This document shows positions 7,833-15,762 of a DNA stretch of 64,000 nucleotides, piece by piece. This DNA comes from RBG-16-66-20 sp036560705 (GTDB lineage: Bacteria; Pseudomonadota; Gammaproteobacteria; Burkholderiales; SG8-39), in contig DATBQR010000058.1 in NCBI GenBank assembly GCA_036560705.1, forward strand, positions 1 through 64,000. The letters are read 5' to 3'. A program made the position numbers and the translations under genes. Below the pieces are notes generated by a model that did no database searches, was not told where the DNA came from, and saw only the letters and a list, made by a program, of their open reading frames with translations. The first letter of the stretch is position 1, and each line of letters starts with the position of its first letter.

Positions 7833-9569
7833 CTAGAGCTGCTTCACGCACGCGTGCAGGAGCGCGGAGCGGCCGCGGCGGACCTCGCCGATACAGTGCC
7901 GGATCGCATCCGGCAGGGCGTCCGGGTGGTCCACCCTGGCACCGTAGGCGCCGGCGGATTCGGCCACTTTGGAGAAATCCATGCCCGAAGCGAGGCGCGC
8001 CTCGAACTGCGCGGCGGCCGTGGCCTCGCCTTTCGGGTACATGCGCAGCGTCGATTCCTTCACCGCCGCCCAGCCGGCGTTGTCGACCACCACCGTCATG
8101 ATAGGCAACTCGTACTGGCGGGAGACCGCGTACACCGTTTCCGGCGTGCACTGGTAGAACGAACCGTCGCCGACGATCTGCACTGTGAGCGCCTCGGGCC
8201 GGGCGAGTTTTGCCCCGAGCGCGGCGCCGCCGGAGTAACCCAGCGCGCTGCCGGGCATGCCGAAGATCGATCCCGGCACGCTGCGCATCACCTGGTTGAA
8301 AATCGCGGGCGCGCTGCGGATGCCTTCATTGAAGACGATATCCGCGGGGGAGAGCGCGCGGCCGAGTTCGGCGCACAGGTAGTTCACGTCGATCTGCCCG
8401 GGCTCGCCCTTGCCCGCCGCAAGCCTGGCAAGGTCCGCCGTCCGCGCGGCGCTTTCGCCGCAGATGGCTTCCATCCGCTTGCGTGCCGCCTCGAGAAAAC
8501 GAGGGGTCGCTTTCCTGCGCAGGTCTTCCAGCAACTGCGCGAGGATCACGCAGCTGTCGCCCTGCACGCGCAGATTGCTCGGGAAACCCCACATCGGCGC
8601 TTTTTCCTTGATCACGTCGATGTCGATGTGGATCCAGTGGCTGGCAGGATCTTCGCGGGTGTCCCCGGGGATCCACGGCACGTCCACGTCCACCATCAGC
8701 CCCACGTCCGCCTTCGGCACGGCGGCGCCGGCCGCCACGCCGAGATAGCACGGTGAATCGTGCGGGATGTTGAGGCAGGTCGCGCCCGCCTCGTAGACGC
8801 GGATCCCGGCGAAGCGCGCCAGCTCGTCCAGCAGCGCGGGGAATGCGGTGTTGCGGCCGCCGTAGCGCGTTATCAGGACCGGGTATTCGGCCGCCAGCAG
8901 CCTGGCGGCGATCTGTGCGAGCGTTTCGGGATCGGTGCCGCGCGCACGCACCGGGCCGAAGCGCGCTTCCGGGAACGCCTGGACCGCGCTCTCGTCCCAG
9001 TTCTGCGCCAGGACTTCCCGCGGCAGCGTGAGGTACACCGGACCCATCGGGTCGCTGTGCATCATCGAATGGGCGCGCCGCAGCACTTCCTTGGTGGTCA
9101 CGCCGGAATGCAGGTTGTATTCCCACTTCACGTAAGGACGCACCAGGCCGGCCTGGTCGTAAGGCTCCTGGATGAAATGCACCTGGTTGTCGCGCGAGCC
9201 GGGAAGCTCGCCGCGGATCGTGAAAGGCGCGCGGCCGGCCATCAGCAGCGCCGGAATGCGCGCGCGCGCCAGGTTGTGCAGCGCCATCGCCGAGTTGGCG
9301 GTGCCGACGTCGACGTGCACCAGCACGGCCTGCCCGCGCCCCGTCACCATGGTGTAGCCCGCCGCCATGTGCACGGCGACGTTCTCGTGCGGGCAAAGGA
9401 CCGTGGGCGGATATCTGCGCCCGTCCTTGCGCCAGCGCGCCATTTCCTCGATCACCGGCGCGTGATCGGTGCCGAGGTTGCAGAACAGGTGGTCGACGCC
9501 GATCTCGTTCAGCCCCTCGAGAAAGTAATGGGAGGTGCTGCGCAGCTTCACTTCCGGCGTTTTGTCCAT
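7833..9569 (-). CDS. Thiamine-diphosphate-dependent enzyme (acetolactate synthase/benzoylformate decarboxylase superfamily)
   Basis: 578 aa. The N-terminal pyrimidine domain carries the cofactor-activating Glu in CPHENVAVHMAAGYT; the C-terminal domain holds the diphosphate motif GDGSFYQ through VVDNAGW. The start at 9569 is set by AGGAA just upstream, overlapping the pcaG stop region. Family members decarboxylate or ligate 2-oxo acids. It has no small regulatory subunit beside it and is not in a branched-chain amino acid operon, so valine synthesis is unlikely. I infer action on an aromatic or ring-derived 2-oxo acid, paired with the FAD enzyme downstream. Confidence 0.82.
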   Translation of the reverse strand: MDKTPEVKLRSTSHYFLEGLNEIGVDHLFCNLGTDHAPVIEEMARWRKDGRRYPPTVLCPHENVAVHMAAGYTMVTGRGQAVLVHVDVGTANSAMALHNLARARIPALLMAGRAPFTIRGELPGSRDNQVHFIQEPYDQAGLVRPYVKWEYNLHSGVTTKEVLRRAHSMMHSDPMGPVYLTLPREVLAQNWDESAVQAFPEARFGPVRARGTDPETLAQIAARLLAAEYPVLITRYGGRNTAFPALLDELARFAGIRVYEAGATCLNIPHDSPCYLGVAAGAAVPKADVGLMVDVDVPWIPGDTREDPASHWIHIDIDVIKEKAPMWGFPSNLRVQGDSCVILAQLLEDLRRKATPRFLEAARKRMEAICGESAARTADLARLAAGKGEPGQIDVNYLCAELGRALSPADIVFNEGIRSAPAIFNQVMRSVPGSIFGMPGSALGYSGGAALGAKLARPEALTVQIVGDGSFYQCTPETVYAVSRQYELPIMTVVVDNAGWAAVKESTLRMYPKGEATAAAQFEARLASGMDFSKVAESAGAYGARVDHPDALPDAIRHCIGEVRRGRSALLHACVKQL

Positions 9570-9577
9570 GCCGTTTC

Positions 9578-10117
9578 CTAGAAATCGAAGAACACTGTTT
9601 CGTCGCGGCCCTGGAGGAAAACGTTCCATTCGAACGCCCCGGGTTTCCCGGCGGTTTTCTTTGCAATCAGCGTGGCCCGGCGCTCCGTCGGCACCAGCGC
9701 GAGCACCGGGTCGTCGGCGTTGGCCGGATCGTCGGGGAAATAGATGCGGCTGACGAGCTGCTTCAACTGCCCGCGCATGAAAATATTGGCGGCGATGTGC
9801 GGCGCCTGGAGTTTTCCCCCCGGCCCCTGCACGCGCCCCGGCTTGATGGTCTGGAAGCGGAACATCCCCTGGTCGTCGGTGGCCGAACGGCCGAAGCCGC
9901 GGAATTCCTTCTGCCCGTACTTGCCTTCCGAATTGGCCTGCCAGATCTCGACCATCGCATCGTTGACCGGCTTGCCGTCGCCATCGACGACCTTTCCTTC
10001 GATGGATATGCGCTCTCCGGCGACGCCGGCCGGCGCAAGGTTCTCGATGGTCATCGGCGTCAGGCCGATATGCAGGTACGGTCCGACGGTCTGCGAGGTG
10101 GTTGCTTGCAGGCTCAT
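9578..10117 (-). CDS. pcaG: Protocatechuate 3,4-dioxygenase alpha subunit
   Basis: 179 aa. The N-terminus TTSQTVGPYLHIGL is typical of PcaG, followed by the intradiol dioxygenase beta-sandwich (GKVVDGDGKPVNDAMVEIWQANSEGKY). The alpha chain pairs with PcaH and does not carry the iron. Four bases separate it from pcaH. The holoenzyme opens protocatechuate between its hydroxyls to give 3-carboxy-cis,cis-muconate. Confidence 0.95.
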   Translation of the reverse strand: MSLQATTSQTVGPYLHIGLTPMTIENLAPAGVAGERISIEGKVVDGDGKPVNDAMVEIWQANSEGKYGQKEFRGFGRSATDDQGMFRFQTIKPGRVQGPGGKLQAPHIAANIFMRGQLKQLVSRIYFPDDPANADDPVLALVPTERRATLIAKKTAGKPGAFEWNVFLQGRDETVFFDF

Positions 10118-10121
10118 GATG

Positions 10122-10838
10122 TCAGGGTCTCTTTTTCTGTTCCATCGGCGTCTCGTCCGGACCGCGCAGCACGATGTCGAAGCGGTATCCCAGCGCCATT
10201 TCCGGGATCGTGGTCTCCCAGTCGAGCGTCGAGATCAGGCGGTTGCGGGCGCGCTCGTCCGGCACGCAGTTGAACATCGGGTCGAAGGGCAGCAGCGGAT
10301 CGCCCGGGAAATACATCTGCGTCACCAGCCGCGTGACGAAGGCGGGGCCGAACAGCGAAAAATGGATGTGCGCCGGCCGCCAGGCGTTGTAATGGTTGCG
10401 CCACGGGTATTCGCCGGGCTTGATCGTCACGAAGCGATAGCGGCCGTGTTCGTCGGTGAGCGCGCGTCCGGCGCCGGTGAAATTCGGATCGGTGGGCGCG
10501 TCGTGCTGGTCCGCCCGGTGCGGATAGCGCCCCGCGGAATTCGCCTGCCAGACCTCCACCAGCGTGTGCGGCACCGGCTTGCCGTTTTCATCCAATACCC
10601 GCCCGCTCACGATGATGCGCTCGCCGATCGGATCGCCGGCGTGCTGCCTGGTGAGGTCGTGATCGGCCGGCTTGACTTCGTCGTAGCCGAACACGGGCCC
10701 CGTCAGTTCGGTGAGCGTTTGCGGCAGGATCACCAGCGGCCTGGTTGGTGCGCGCTTGACTGTGGAGGCGTACTGCGGAAAAAGGTAGTCCGGCTGGGTG
10801 CCGGGAAACGGCCGGCGGTAGCCGGTGACTTCGGGCAT
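10122..10838 (-). CDS. pcaH: Protocatechuate 3,4-dioxygenase beta subunit
   Basis: 238 aa. This subunit binds the catalytic non-haem Fe(III). The four expected ligands are seen: Tyr in SAGRYPHR, Tyr in GEYPWRN, and the two His of RPAHIHFS. The intradiol core VSGRVLDENGKPVPHTLVEVWQAN is intact. Start chosen at 10838, where AAGGAG lies nine bases upstream; an earlier ATG at 10868 would overlap the isomerase gene. It forms an operon with pcaG. Confidence 0.95.
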   Translation of the reverse strand: MPEVTGYRRPFPGTQPDYLFPQYASTVKRAPTRPLVILPQTLTELTGPVFGYDEVKPADHDLTRQHAGDPIGERIIVSGRVLDENGKPVPHTLVEVWQANSAGRYPHRADQHDAPTDPNFTGAGRALTDEHGRYRFVTIKPGEYPWRNHYNAWRPAHIHFSLFGPAFVTRLVTQMYFPGDPLLPFDPMFNCVPDERARNRLISTLDWETTIPEMALGYRFDIVLRGPDETPMEQKKRP

Positions 10839-10854
10839 GGCGGCGTTCTCCTTG

Positions 10855-11496
10855 CTATTTTTCGGCATCGGGCTGCTTCGAAGGTTGCGCGCGGTCGAAG
10901 GCGTCGAGCTTCATGCACTCGGCGAATATCCGCATCGCGGACGGATACGGCGCGGTGTCGCATTGGTAGCGCTGGGCGTTGAAAATCTGCGGCACCAGGC
11001 AGCAGTCGGCCAGCGTCGGCGCATCGCCATGGCAGAATTTTCGCGTCGTCTTCCCGTTCGCCAGGTCCGCCTCGAATTTCGCCAGGCCGTCGGCGATCCA
11101 GTGGCGGTACCAGGCGTTGACGCCGTCCTCGTTCTGCCCGAGCGTTTTTTTCAGGTGCTGCAGCACGCGCAGGTTGTTGACCGGATGGATTTCGCTGGCG
11201 ATAAGCATTGCGAGCGACCGCACGCGGGCGCGCCCGAAAGAATCCGGCGGCAGCAGCGGCGGCTTCGGGTGCGTCTCCTCCAGGTACTCGATGATGGCGA
11301 GCGACTGGGTGAGGCGCCTGCCGCCTTCTTCCAGCGTCGGCACCAGGGCCTGCGGATTCACCGCGCCGTATTCCGGACTGCGGTGCTCGCCCCTGGCCAG
11401 GTGCACGAAGGCCGTCTCGTAGGCGAGGCCCTTGAAGTTGAGGGCGATCCGAACGCGGAAAGCCGCGGAACTGCGGAAGTAGGTGTAGAGCTTCAT
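10855..11496 (-). CDS. maiA: Maleylacetoacetate/maleylpyruvate isomerase (GST zeta type)
   Basis: 213 aa, the size of MaiA and NagL. The glutathione-binding loop YFRSSAAFRVRIALNFKGL is the zeta-class signature, with NPQALVPTLEEGG and LTQSLAIIEYLEE following. It isomerises the cis ring-cleavage product of homogentisate or gentisate with glutathione. The start overlaps the amidohydrolase stop by four bases. The family match is strong, but which of the two substrates it uses cannot be told, because neither dioxygenase gene is in the window. Confidence 0.82.
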   Translation of the reverse strand: MKLYTYFRSSAAFRVRIALNFKGLAYETAFVHLARGEHRSPEYGAVNPQALVPTLEEGGRRLTQSLAIIEYLEETHPKPPLLPPDSFGRARVRSLAMLIASEIHPVNNLRVLQHLKKTLGQNEDGVNAWYRHWIADGLAKFEADLANGKTTRKFCHGDAPTLADCCLVPQIFNAQRYQCDTAPYPSAMRIFAECMKLDAFDRAQPSKQPDAEK

Positions 11497-12359
11497 TTCA
11501 GTCCCAGGAGTTTCGCTGCATTTTCCTTCAGGATCAGCGGCCGCACTTCGGGCTTGATCGGCAGTTTCTCGAATTCGGCGAGCCAGCGGTCCGGCTGGAT
11601 GACGGGATTGTCGCTGCCGAAAAGCACCCGGTCCTTGAGCAGTGTATTCGCGTATTGCACCAGCTTGGGCTCGAAATACTTGGGCGACCAGCCCGACAGG
11701 TCGATGTAGGTGTTCGGTTTGTGCAGCGCCACCGACAGCGCCTCGTCCTGCCATGGCACCGACGGGTGCGCCATGATGATCGGCATGTCGGGAAAGTCGG
11801 CCGCCACGTCGTCGAGATGAACCGGGTTGGCGTACTTGATGCGCAGGCCGCCGCCGCCGGGCATGCCGGCGCCGATGCCGGTCTGGCCGGTGTGGAAGAT
11901 CGCCGGCAGCTTCGCCTCCGCGATCACTTCGTAGAGCGGATAGACGTCGTGATCGTTCGGGAAGAACCCTTGGATGATCGGGTGGAACTTGAATCCCCGC
12001 ACGCCGAAATCCTTGATCAGGCGGCGCGCCTCGCGCACGCCCATCTTGCCGCGCGCCGGATCGATGCTGGCGAACGGGATTGCGATGTCGGCATGCTCGT
12101 GGGCGGACTCGGCGACCTCCTCGTTCGAGATGCGCTGGATGCCCATGCCGCGCTCGTGATCCACGGTGAACACCACGAAGGCGATCCTGCGCTCGCGATA
12201 GTACGCGGCCATCTGCGCGATGGTCGGATGCTTCACCTGGTAGCGGAAATAGCGGCCGCGCGCCTCGAGCGCCTCCTTTTCCGCCGCATCGGGCAGCATG
12301 CGCGTCGAGGTTTCGGCGTGCGTGTGGATGTCGATCGCGACGAGGTCCCGGATGTTCAT
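11493..12359 (-). CDS. Amidohydrolase-2 family metal hydrolase
   Basis: 288 aa TIM-barrel hydrolase. Metal ligands are visible: HTH near the N-terminus (AIDIHTHAE), His in AIFHTGQTG, His in MAHPSVPW and Asp in FGSDNP. It is overlapped at both ends by maiA and the feruloyl-CoA synthase gene, so it is translationally coupled to both. Related amidohydrolases (CouO-type, in hydroxycinnamate clusters of Rhodococcus and Agrobacterium) cleave 4-hydroxyphenyl-beta-ketoacyl-CoA to the benzoate. That role fits here but is inferred from context. A ring-fission product hydrolase or decarboxylase is the alternative. Confidence 0.78.
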   Translation of the reverse strand: MNIRDLVAIDIHTHAETSTRMLPDAAEKEALEARGRYFRYQVKHPTIAQMAAYYRERRIAFVVFTVDHERGMGIQRISNEEVAESAHEHADIAIPFASIDPARGKMGVREARRLIKDFGVRGFKFHPIIQGFFPNDHDVYPLYEVIAEAKLPAIFHTGQTGIGAGMPGGGGLRIKYANPVHLDDVAADFPDMPIIMAHPSVPWQDEALSVALHKPNTYIDLSGWSPKYFEPKLVQYANTLLKDRVLFGSDNPVIQPDRWLAEFEKLPIKPEVRPLILKENAAKLLGLK

Positions 12360-14155
12360 GTCGAACTCACGATGATGGCCGGGCCGGGGGGCTCTGCATA
12401 GAGCTGTTCCACCAGCGAGGCGCGGTTTTTCAATACCGCGCGCTGATTGATCGACCCTTTGTCGGTGATTTCGCCGGCGTCGATCGAGGGCGGGGTTTCC
12501 ATGACCAGAACGCGCGCGATCCGCATCGAACTGCCGGTGCTGCCGCGCGCAAGCCGGTCAAAAATTTCCTGCAGCCGGGCGCGCAATGCCGCCCCGCTCA
12601 ATTCGCGGCATGCCGCGCTGTTCGGAAATACCAGCGCGCCGAGCCGGTCGCGGTCGTGTCCGGCGATCACCACGTCCTGCACCAGCGGCGAGCAGGCAGC
12701 ATTGATCTTCGCCCGCAGCGGACCGACGCTTACCCAGGTGCCGGTGGTGAGCTTGAAATCCTCCGCGGTACGGCCGTCGAATTCAAAGCCCTGCCCCGGA
12801 TCGGCCGGATCGATGAAGCGCATCGCATCGCCGGTGCGGTAGTAGCCTTCCGCGTCGAAAGCCGCCCGGGTCAGCTCCGGCTGGCGCCAATAGCCCGGCG
12901 TGATGCTCGGTCCGCGGAAGCGCACTTCCAGCTTGCCGTCTTCCGGCGCGAGCTTCATCTCGAGCCCGTCCAGCGGCAGGCCGACGGTGCCGGCGCGCGC
13001 CGCGCCCCGGCTGGTGTACATCGCCGAGGGCGCGGTCTCGGTCGCGCCGTAGCCGGTAATCCACAGGATGCGTTCGCCGCAGGTCTCGATCGCCAGCTCC
13101 TCGTAGGCTTGCCAGATCGGCTGCGGCAGCACGGCCGCGGCGTATTGCAGCAAACCCAGCCGGCTGAAAAAGGTCTTGCGCAGGACGGCGTCCTCGCGCA
13201 GAAACGGCAGCAGCGCTTCATAGCCGCGCGGCACGCTGATATAGATCGTCGGCGCGATTTCGCGCAGGTTGCGCACGGTGCTCTCGATAAGACCGGCAAC
13301 CGGCTTGCCTTCGTCGATGTAGAGCGTGCCGCCGTGGTACAGCACGAGGCCGAGGTTGTGGTTGCTGCCCGCGGTGTGGTTCCACGGCAGCCAGTCCACC
13401 AGCACAGGCGGCACCGCGCCTAGCGACGGCAGCGCCTGGGCGATCATCTGCTGGTTGCTGCACAGCATGCGCTGGGTGTTGATGACCGCTTTTGGCTGCC
13501 CGGTGGAGCCCGAGGTGAGGAGGAATTTCGCGACCGTGTCCGGACCGACCGCGGCGTGCGCCTGTTCCACGGCGGCGGTGGGTTGCGTCGCTTCCAGTTC
13601 GGAGAACCGATCGCCGAACATGATCTCCGTGTCCGCCGGAACTGCCGCTGCGGTCGCTTTTGCGAAGCGTTGGCCATCGGCGGCAAACACGAACCCCGGC
13701 GTAAGAAGCCGGACCACATATTTCAGTTTCGCGAAGTCCGTGGAAACGAGCGAGTAAGCCGACGATACCGGCACATAAGCGACGCCTACGTGCATGCAAG
13801 CCAGCGCGAGCAGCGCATGCTCGATGTCGTTGTCCGACAGGATCGCCACCGGCCGCTCCTGCGACAGCTCGCGGTCGAGCAGTGCCTGGCCGATCGCGCG
13901 CACGCGGGCGAACGCTTCGGCGTAGTTCAGGGTGCGCCAGCCGCCGCCGTCGGCATTGCGCCGCGCGATGAAGGGGCGCTGCGGGGCTTCGCGCGCCCAG
14001 TACGCCAGGCGCTCGGTGATTTTGTCCGGGTAGGCGTCCAGCGGGTGCGGCGAGCGCAGCAGGATCGAGCCGTCTTCGCGCCGCCTGGTTTCCACTTCGG
14101 CCGGGCCCAAAGGGACTTTGCGGACGGCCGCCGCATTCAACCCCGCCGGATTCAT
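12356..14155 (-). CDS. fcs: Feruloyl-CoA synthase (hydroxycinnamate-CoA ligase)
   Basis: 599 aa adenylate-forming enzyme. The ATP loop is LLTSGSTGQPKAVINT (about residues 213-228) followed by QRMLCSNQQM, a stretch characteristic of feruloyl-CoA synthases; YGATETAP and YYRTGDAMRF are the other core motifs. It activates ferulate, p-coumarate or caffeate to the CoA thioester. The ATG overlaps the stop of the crotonase gene (ATGA), and its own stop overlaps the amidohydrolase start. Such coupling points to one pathway. Confidence 0.87.
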   Translation of the reverse strand: MNPAGLNAAAVRKVPLGPAEVETRRREDGSILLRSPHPLDAYPDKITERLAYWAREAPQRPFIARRNADGGGWRTLNYAEAFARVRAIGQALLDRELSQERPVAILSDNDIEHALLALACMHVGVAYVPVSSAYSLVSTDFAKLKYVVRLLTPGFVFAADGQRFAKATAAAVPADTEIMFGDRFSELEATQPTAAVEQAHAAVGPDTVAKFLLTSGSTGQPKAVINTQRMLCSNQQMIAQALPSLGAVPPVLVDWLPWNHTAGSNHNLGLVLYHGGTLYIDEGKPVAGLIESTVRNLREIAPTIYISVPRGYEALLPFLREDAVLRKTFFSRLGLLQYAAAVLPQPIWQAYEELAIETCGERILWITGYGATETAPSAMYTSRGAARAGTVGLPLDGLEMKLAPEDGKLEVRFRGPSITPGYWRQPELTRAAFDAEGYYRTGDAMRFIDPADPGQGFEFDGRTAEDFKLTTGTWVSVGPLRAKINAACSPLVQDVVIAGHDRDRLGALVFPNSAACRELSGAALRARLQEIFDRLARGSTGSSMRIARVLVMETPPSIDAGEITDKGSINQRAVLKNRASLVEQLYAEPPGPAIIVSST

Positions 14156-14928
14156 CCGCGTTTTTTTACTTTCGCCGCGCGCTTCTCGAGAAAATCCTTC
14201 ATGCGCCTCTTCGCTTCCGGTTCGCTTTGCGCGATCCCCGCCACCAGGGATTCCATCAGCAGCCCCGCGTCCTGCCCGAGCTCGGCGATGCGCGGCAGCG
14301 CGTGCATCAGCGCGAAATTGGTGGCCGGCGCATTGCCCGCGACGCGCCCGGCGAGCTCCATTCCCTTGGCGAGCCCCTTGCCCGCGGGCACCAGGTAAGT
14401 GGAAATGCCCGTCACCTGCCCCTCCTTGGCGGAATACACGCGGCCGGTGAACATCATGTCGGCCATGCGCGCGGCGCCGATCAGCCTCGGCACCCGCACC
14501 GAGGCGCCGCCGCCGACGAAAATGCCGCGCTGGCCTTCCGGCAGGGCGTAGAACGCGCTGCTTTCGGCGACGCGGATGTGCGCGGTGCTGGCGAGTTCCA
14601 GGCCGCCGCCCACCACCGCGCCGTGCAGCACTGCCACTACCGGAACCCGGCCGAACTGGATCCGTTCGAAGGTCCGATGCCAGCCGCGCGAATGCGCCGT
14701 GCCCTGCGCGGCCGAGCGGTCCGCGAGCTCCGCCAGATCGAGGCCGGCGCAGAAATGCTCGCCCGCTCCATGCATCACCACGGCCTTCACTCCCGCGGGC
14801 AGCGCGTTGAAAAACGCATCGAGTTCCGCGACCATCGCGTCGCTCAGGGCGTTGCGCTTGGCGGGGCGGTTGAGCAGCAGGACGCCGACCGCGCCCTGCT
14901 GCTCGAACCGCAACGACTTGAACTTCAT
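14152..14928 (-). CDS. Crotonase-family enoyl-CoA hydratase (hydroxycinnamoyl-CoA hydratase candidate)
   Basis: 258 aa. The two acidic catalytic positions of enoyl-CoA hydratases are kept: Glu in GGGLELAS and Glu in YALPEGQRG; the oxyanion segment HFCAGLDLAEL is present. It lies immediately before fcs, so hydration of a hydroxycinnamoyl-CoA is likely. Whether it also cleaves the product (Ech, giving the benzaldehyde) or only hydrates is undecided. No vanillin dehydrogenase gene is here, while a possible beta-ketoacyl hydrolase is two genes on. Confidence 0.82.
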   Translation of the reverse strand: MKFKSLRFEQQGAVGVLLLNRPAKRNALSDAMVAELDAFFNALPAGVKAVVMHGAGEHFCAGLDLAELADRSAAQGTAHSRGWHRTFERIQFGRVPVVAVLHGAVVGGGLELASTAHIRVAESSAFYALPEGQRGIFVGGGASVRVPRLIGAARMADMMFTGRVYSAKEGQVTGISTYLVPAGKGLAKGMELAGRVAGNAPATNFALMHALPRIAELGQDAGLLMESLVAGIAQSEPEAKRRMKDFLEKRAAKVKKRG

Positions 14929-14935
14929 CTGGAGG

Positions 14936-15625
14936 CTAGGGCGCCGGAACGACTTTGACCTTCAGTTCGCCGACACCGTCGATGCCGGCGTGCATGTCGT
15001 CGCCCGGCTTCACCGGGCCGACGCCGGCCGGCGTGCCGGAATAGATCAGGTCGCCGGGCTCGAGCGTGTAGTACTCCGAGAGGAAGGCGATCTGCTCGGG
15101 CACCGACCAGATCATGTCCGAGAGATCGGCCTTCTGGCGCTCCTTGCCGTTGACCTTGAGCCAGATGGCCCCCTTGCCCGGATGGCCGATCTTCGCGGCC
15201 GGCACCAGCGCGCTGCAGGGCGCCGCTTCGTCGAAATTCTTGCCGAAATCCCAGGGCCGGCCGTGGTCCTTGCCGAGCTGCTGCAGGTCGCGCCGCGTCA
15301 TGTCCAGGCCGACGCCGTAGCCGAAGATGTGCTCGTTCGCCTTCTTCGCCTCGATGCGCCGGCCGCCCCTGGCGATCGCCACCACCATCTCGGTTTCATA
15401 GTGGAAATTGGCGGTCTTCGGCGGGTAATGCAGCTCGCCGCCGGTTACCAGTGCGAACTCGGACTTGATGAAGAAGAACGGTGTTTCACGGCCGTCGCCG
15501 CCCATTTCCTTCTGGTGCTCGACGTAGTTCCGGCCGACGCAGAAGATGCGCCGCACCGGGAACAGATCTTTGGAATCCTTGACCGCGAGCGAAGGGATGC
15601 CCCACAGCGGAATTACGTGTGCCAT
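14936..15625 (-). CDS. Fumarylacetoacetate hydrolase family protein (fumarylpyruvate hydrolase candidate)
   Basis: 229 aa, the size of the short FAH-family hydrolases such as fumarylpyruvate hydrolase. Seen: FCVGRNYVEHQKEMG, the metal region NFHYETEMVVAI, and GDLIYSGTPAGVGPVKPGDD. Start at 15625 is fixed by AGGAGA seven bases upstream; an upstream extension to 15733 is not supported. It heads the minus-strand catabolic run. Together with the isomerase it would complete gentisate or homogentisate breakdown, but the ring dioxygenase is missing. Confidence 0.82.
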   Translation of the reverse strand: MAHVIPLWGIPSLAVKDSKDLFPVRRIFCVGRNYVEHQKEMGGDGRETPFFFIKSEFALVTGGELHYPPKTANFHYETEMVVAIARGGRRIEAKKANEHIFGYGVGLDMTRRDLQQLGKDHGRPWDFGKNFDEAAPCSALVPAAKIGHPGKGAIWLKVNGKERQKADLSDMIWSVPEQIAFLSEYYTLEPGDLIYSGTPAGVGPVKPGDDMHAGIDGVGELKVKVVPAP

Positions 15626-15671
15626 TCGATTTTCTCCTGGAAGAGGCGATATTTTATTCCCGCCCCGGCCG

Positions 15672-15689
15672 GGCGCACTATTGTGCACC
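15672..15689. promoter_or_regulatory. Imperfect inverted repeat in the divergent spacer, candidate operator
   Basis: GGCGCAC-TATT-GTGCACC: 7 bp arms with one mismatch around a 4 bp AT spacer. It lies between the divergently read hydrolase operon (start 15625) and the importer (start 15763), where a shared regulator would bind. An AT-rich stretch (GATATTTTATTC) between it and 15625 could hold the minus-strand -10 box. The protein that binds is unknown. Confidence 0.4.
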
Positions 15690-15725
15690 GTGCCAAGCTT
15701 GTCTGGCCCGGCGGACTGAATTAGC

Positions 15726-15742
15726 ATTGCCATAGCGGCAAT
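15726..15742. promoter_or_regulatory. Perfect inverted repeat ATTGCC-N5-GGCAAT before the binding-protein gene
   Basis: Six-base arms around ATAGC, ending 10 bp before the GGAGG ribosome site of the binding-protein gene. It could be a regulator site or a leader hairpin that affects translation. It is the second symmetric element in this 137 bp spacer. Confidence 0.35.
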
Positions 15743-15762
15743 CGCCGCAACTGGAGGAGAGA

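Noticed and set aside
6324..8756. 810-codon open frame on the plus strand
   Set aside because: It lies opposite three genes with clear cofactor motifs; its translation is Arg/Ala/Gly/Val-rich without any recognisable motif, as expected for antisense frames in GC-rich DNA.
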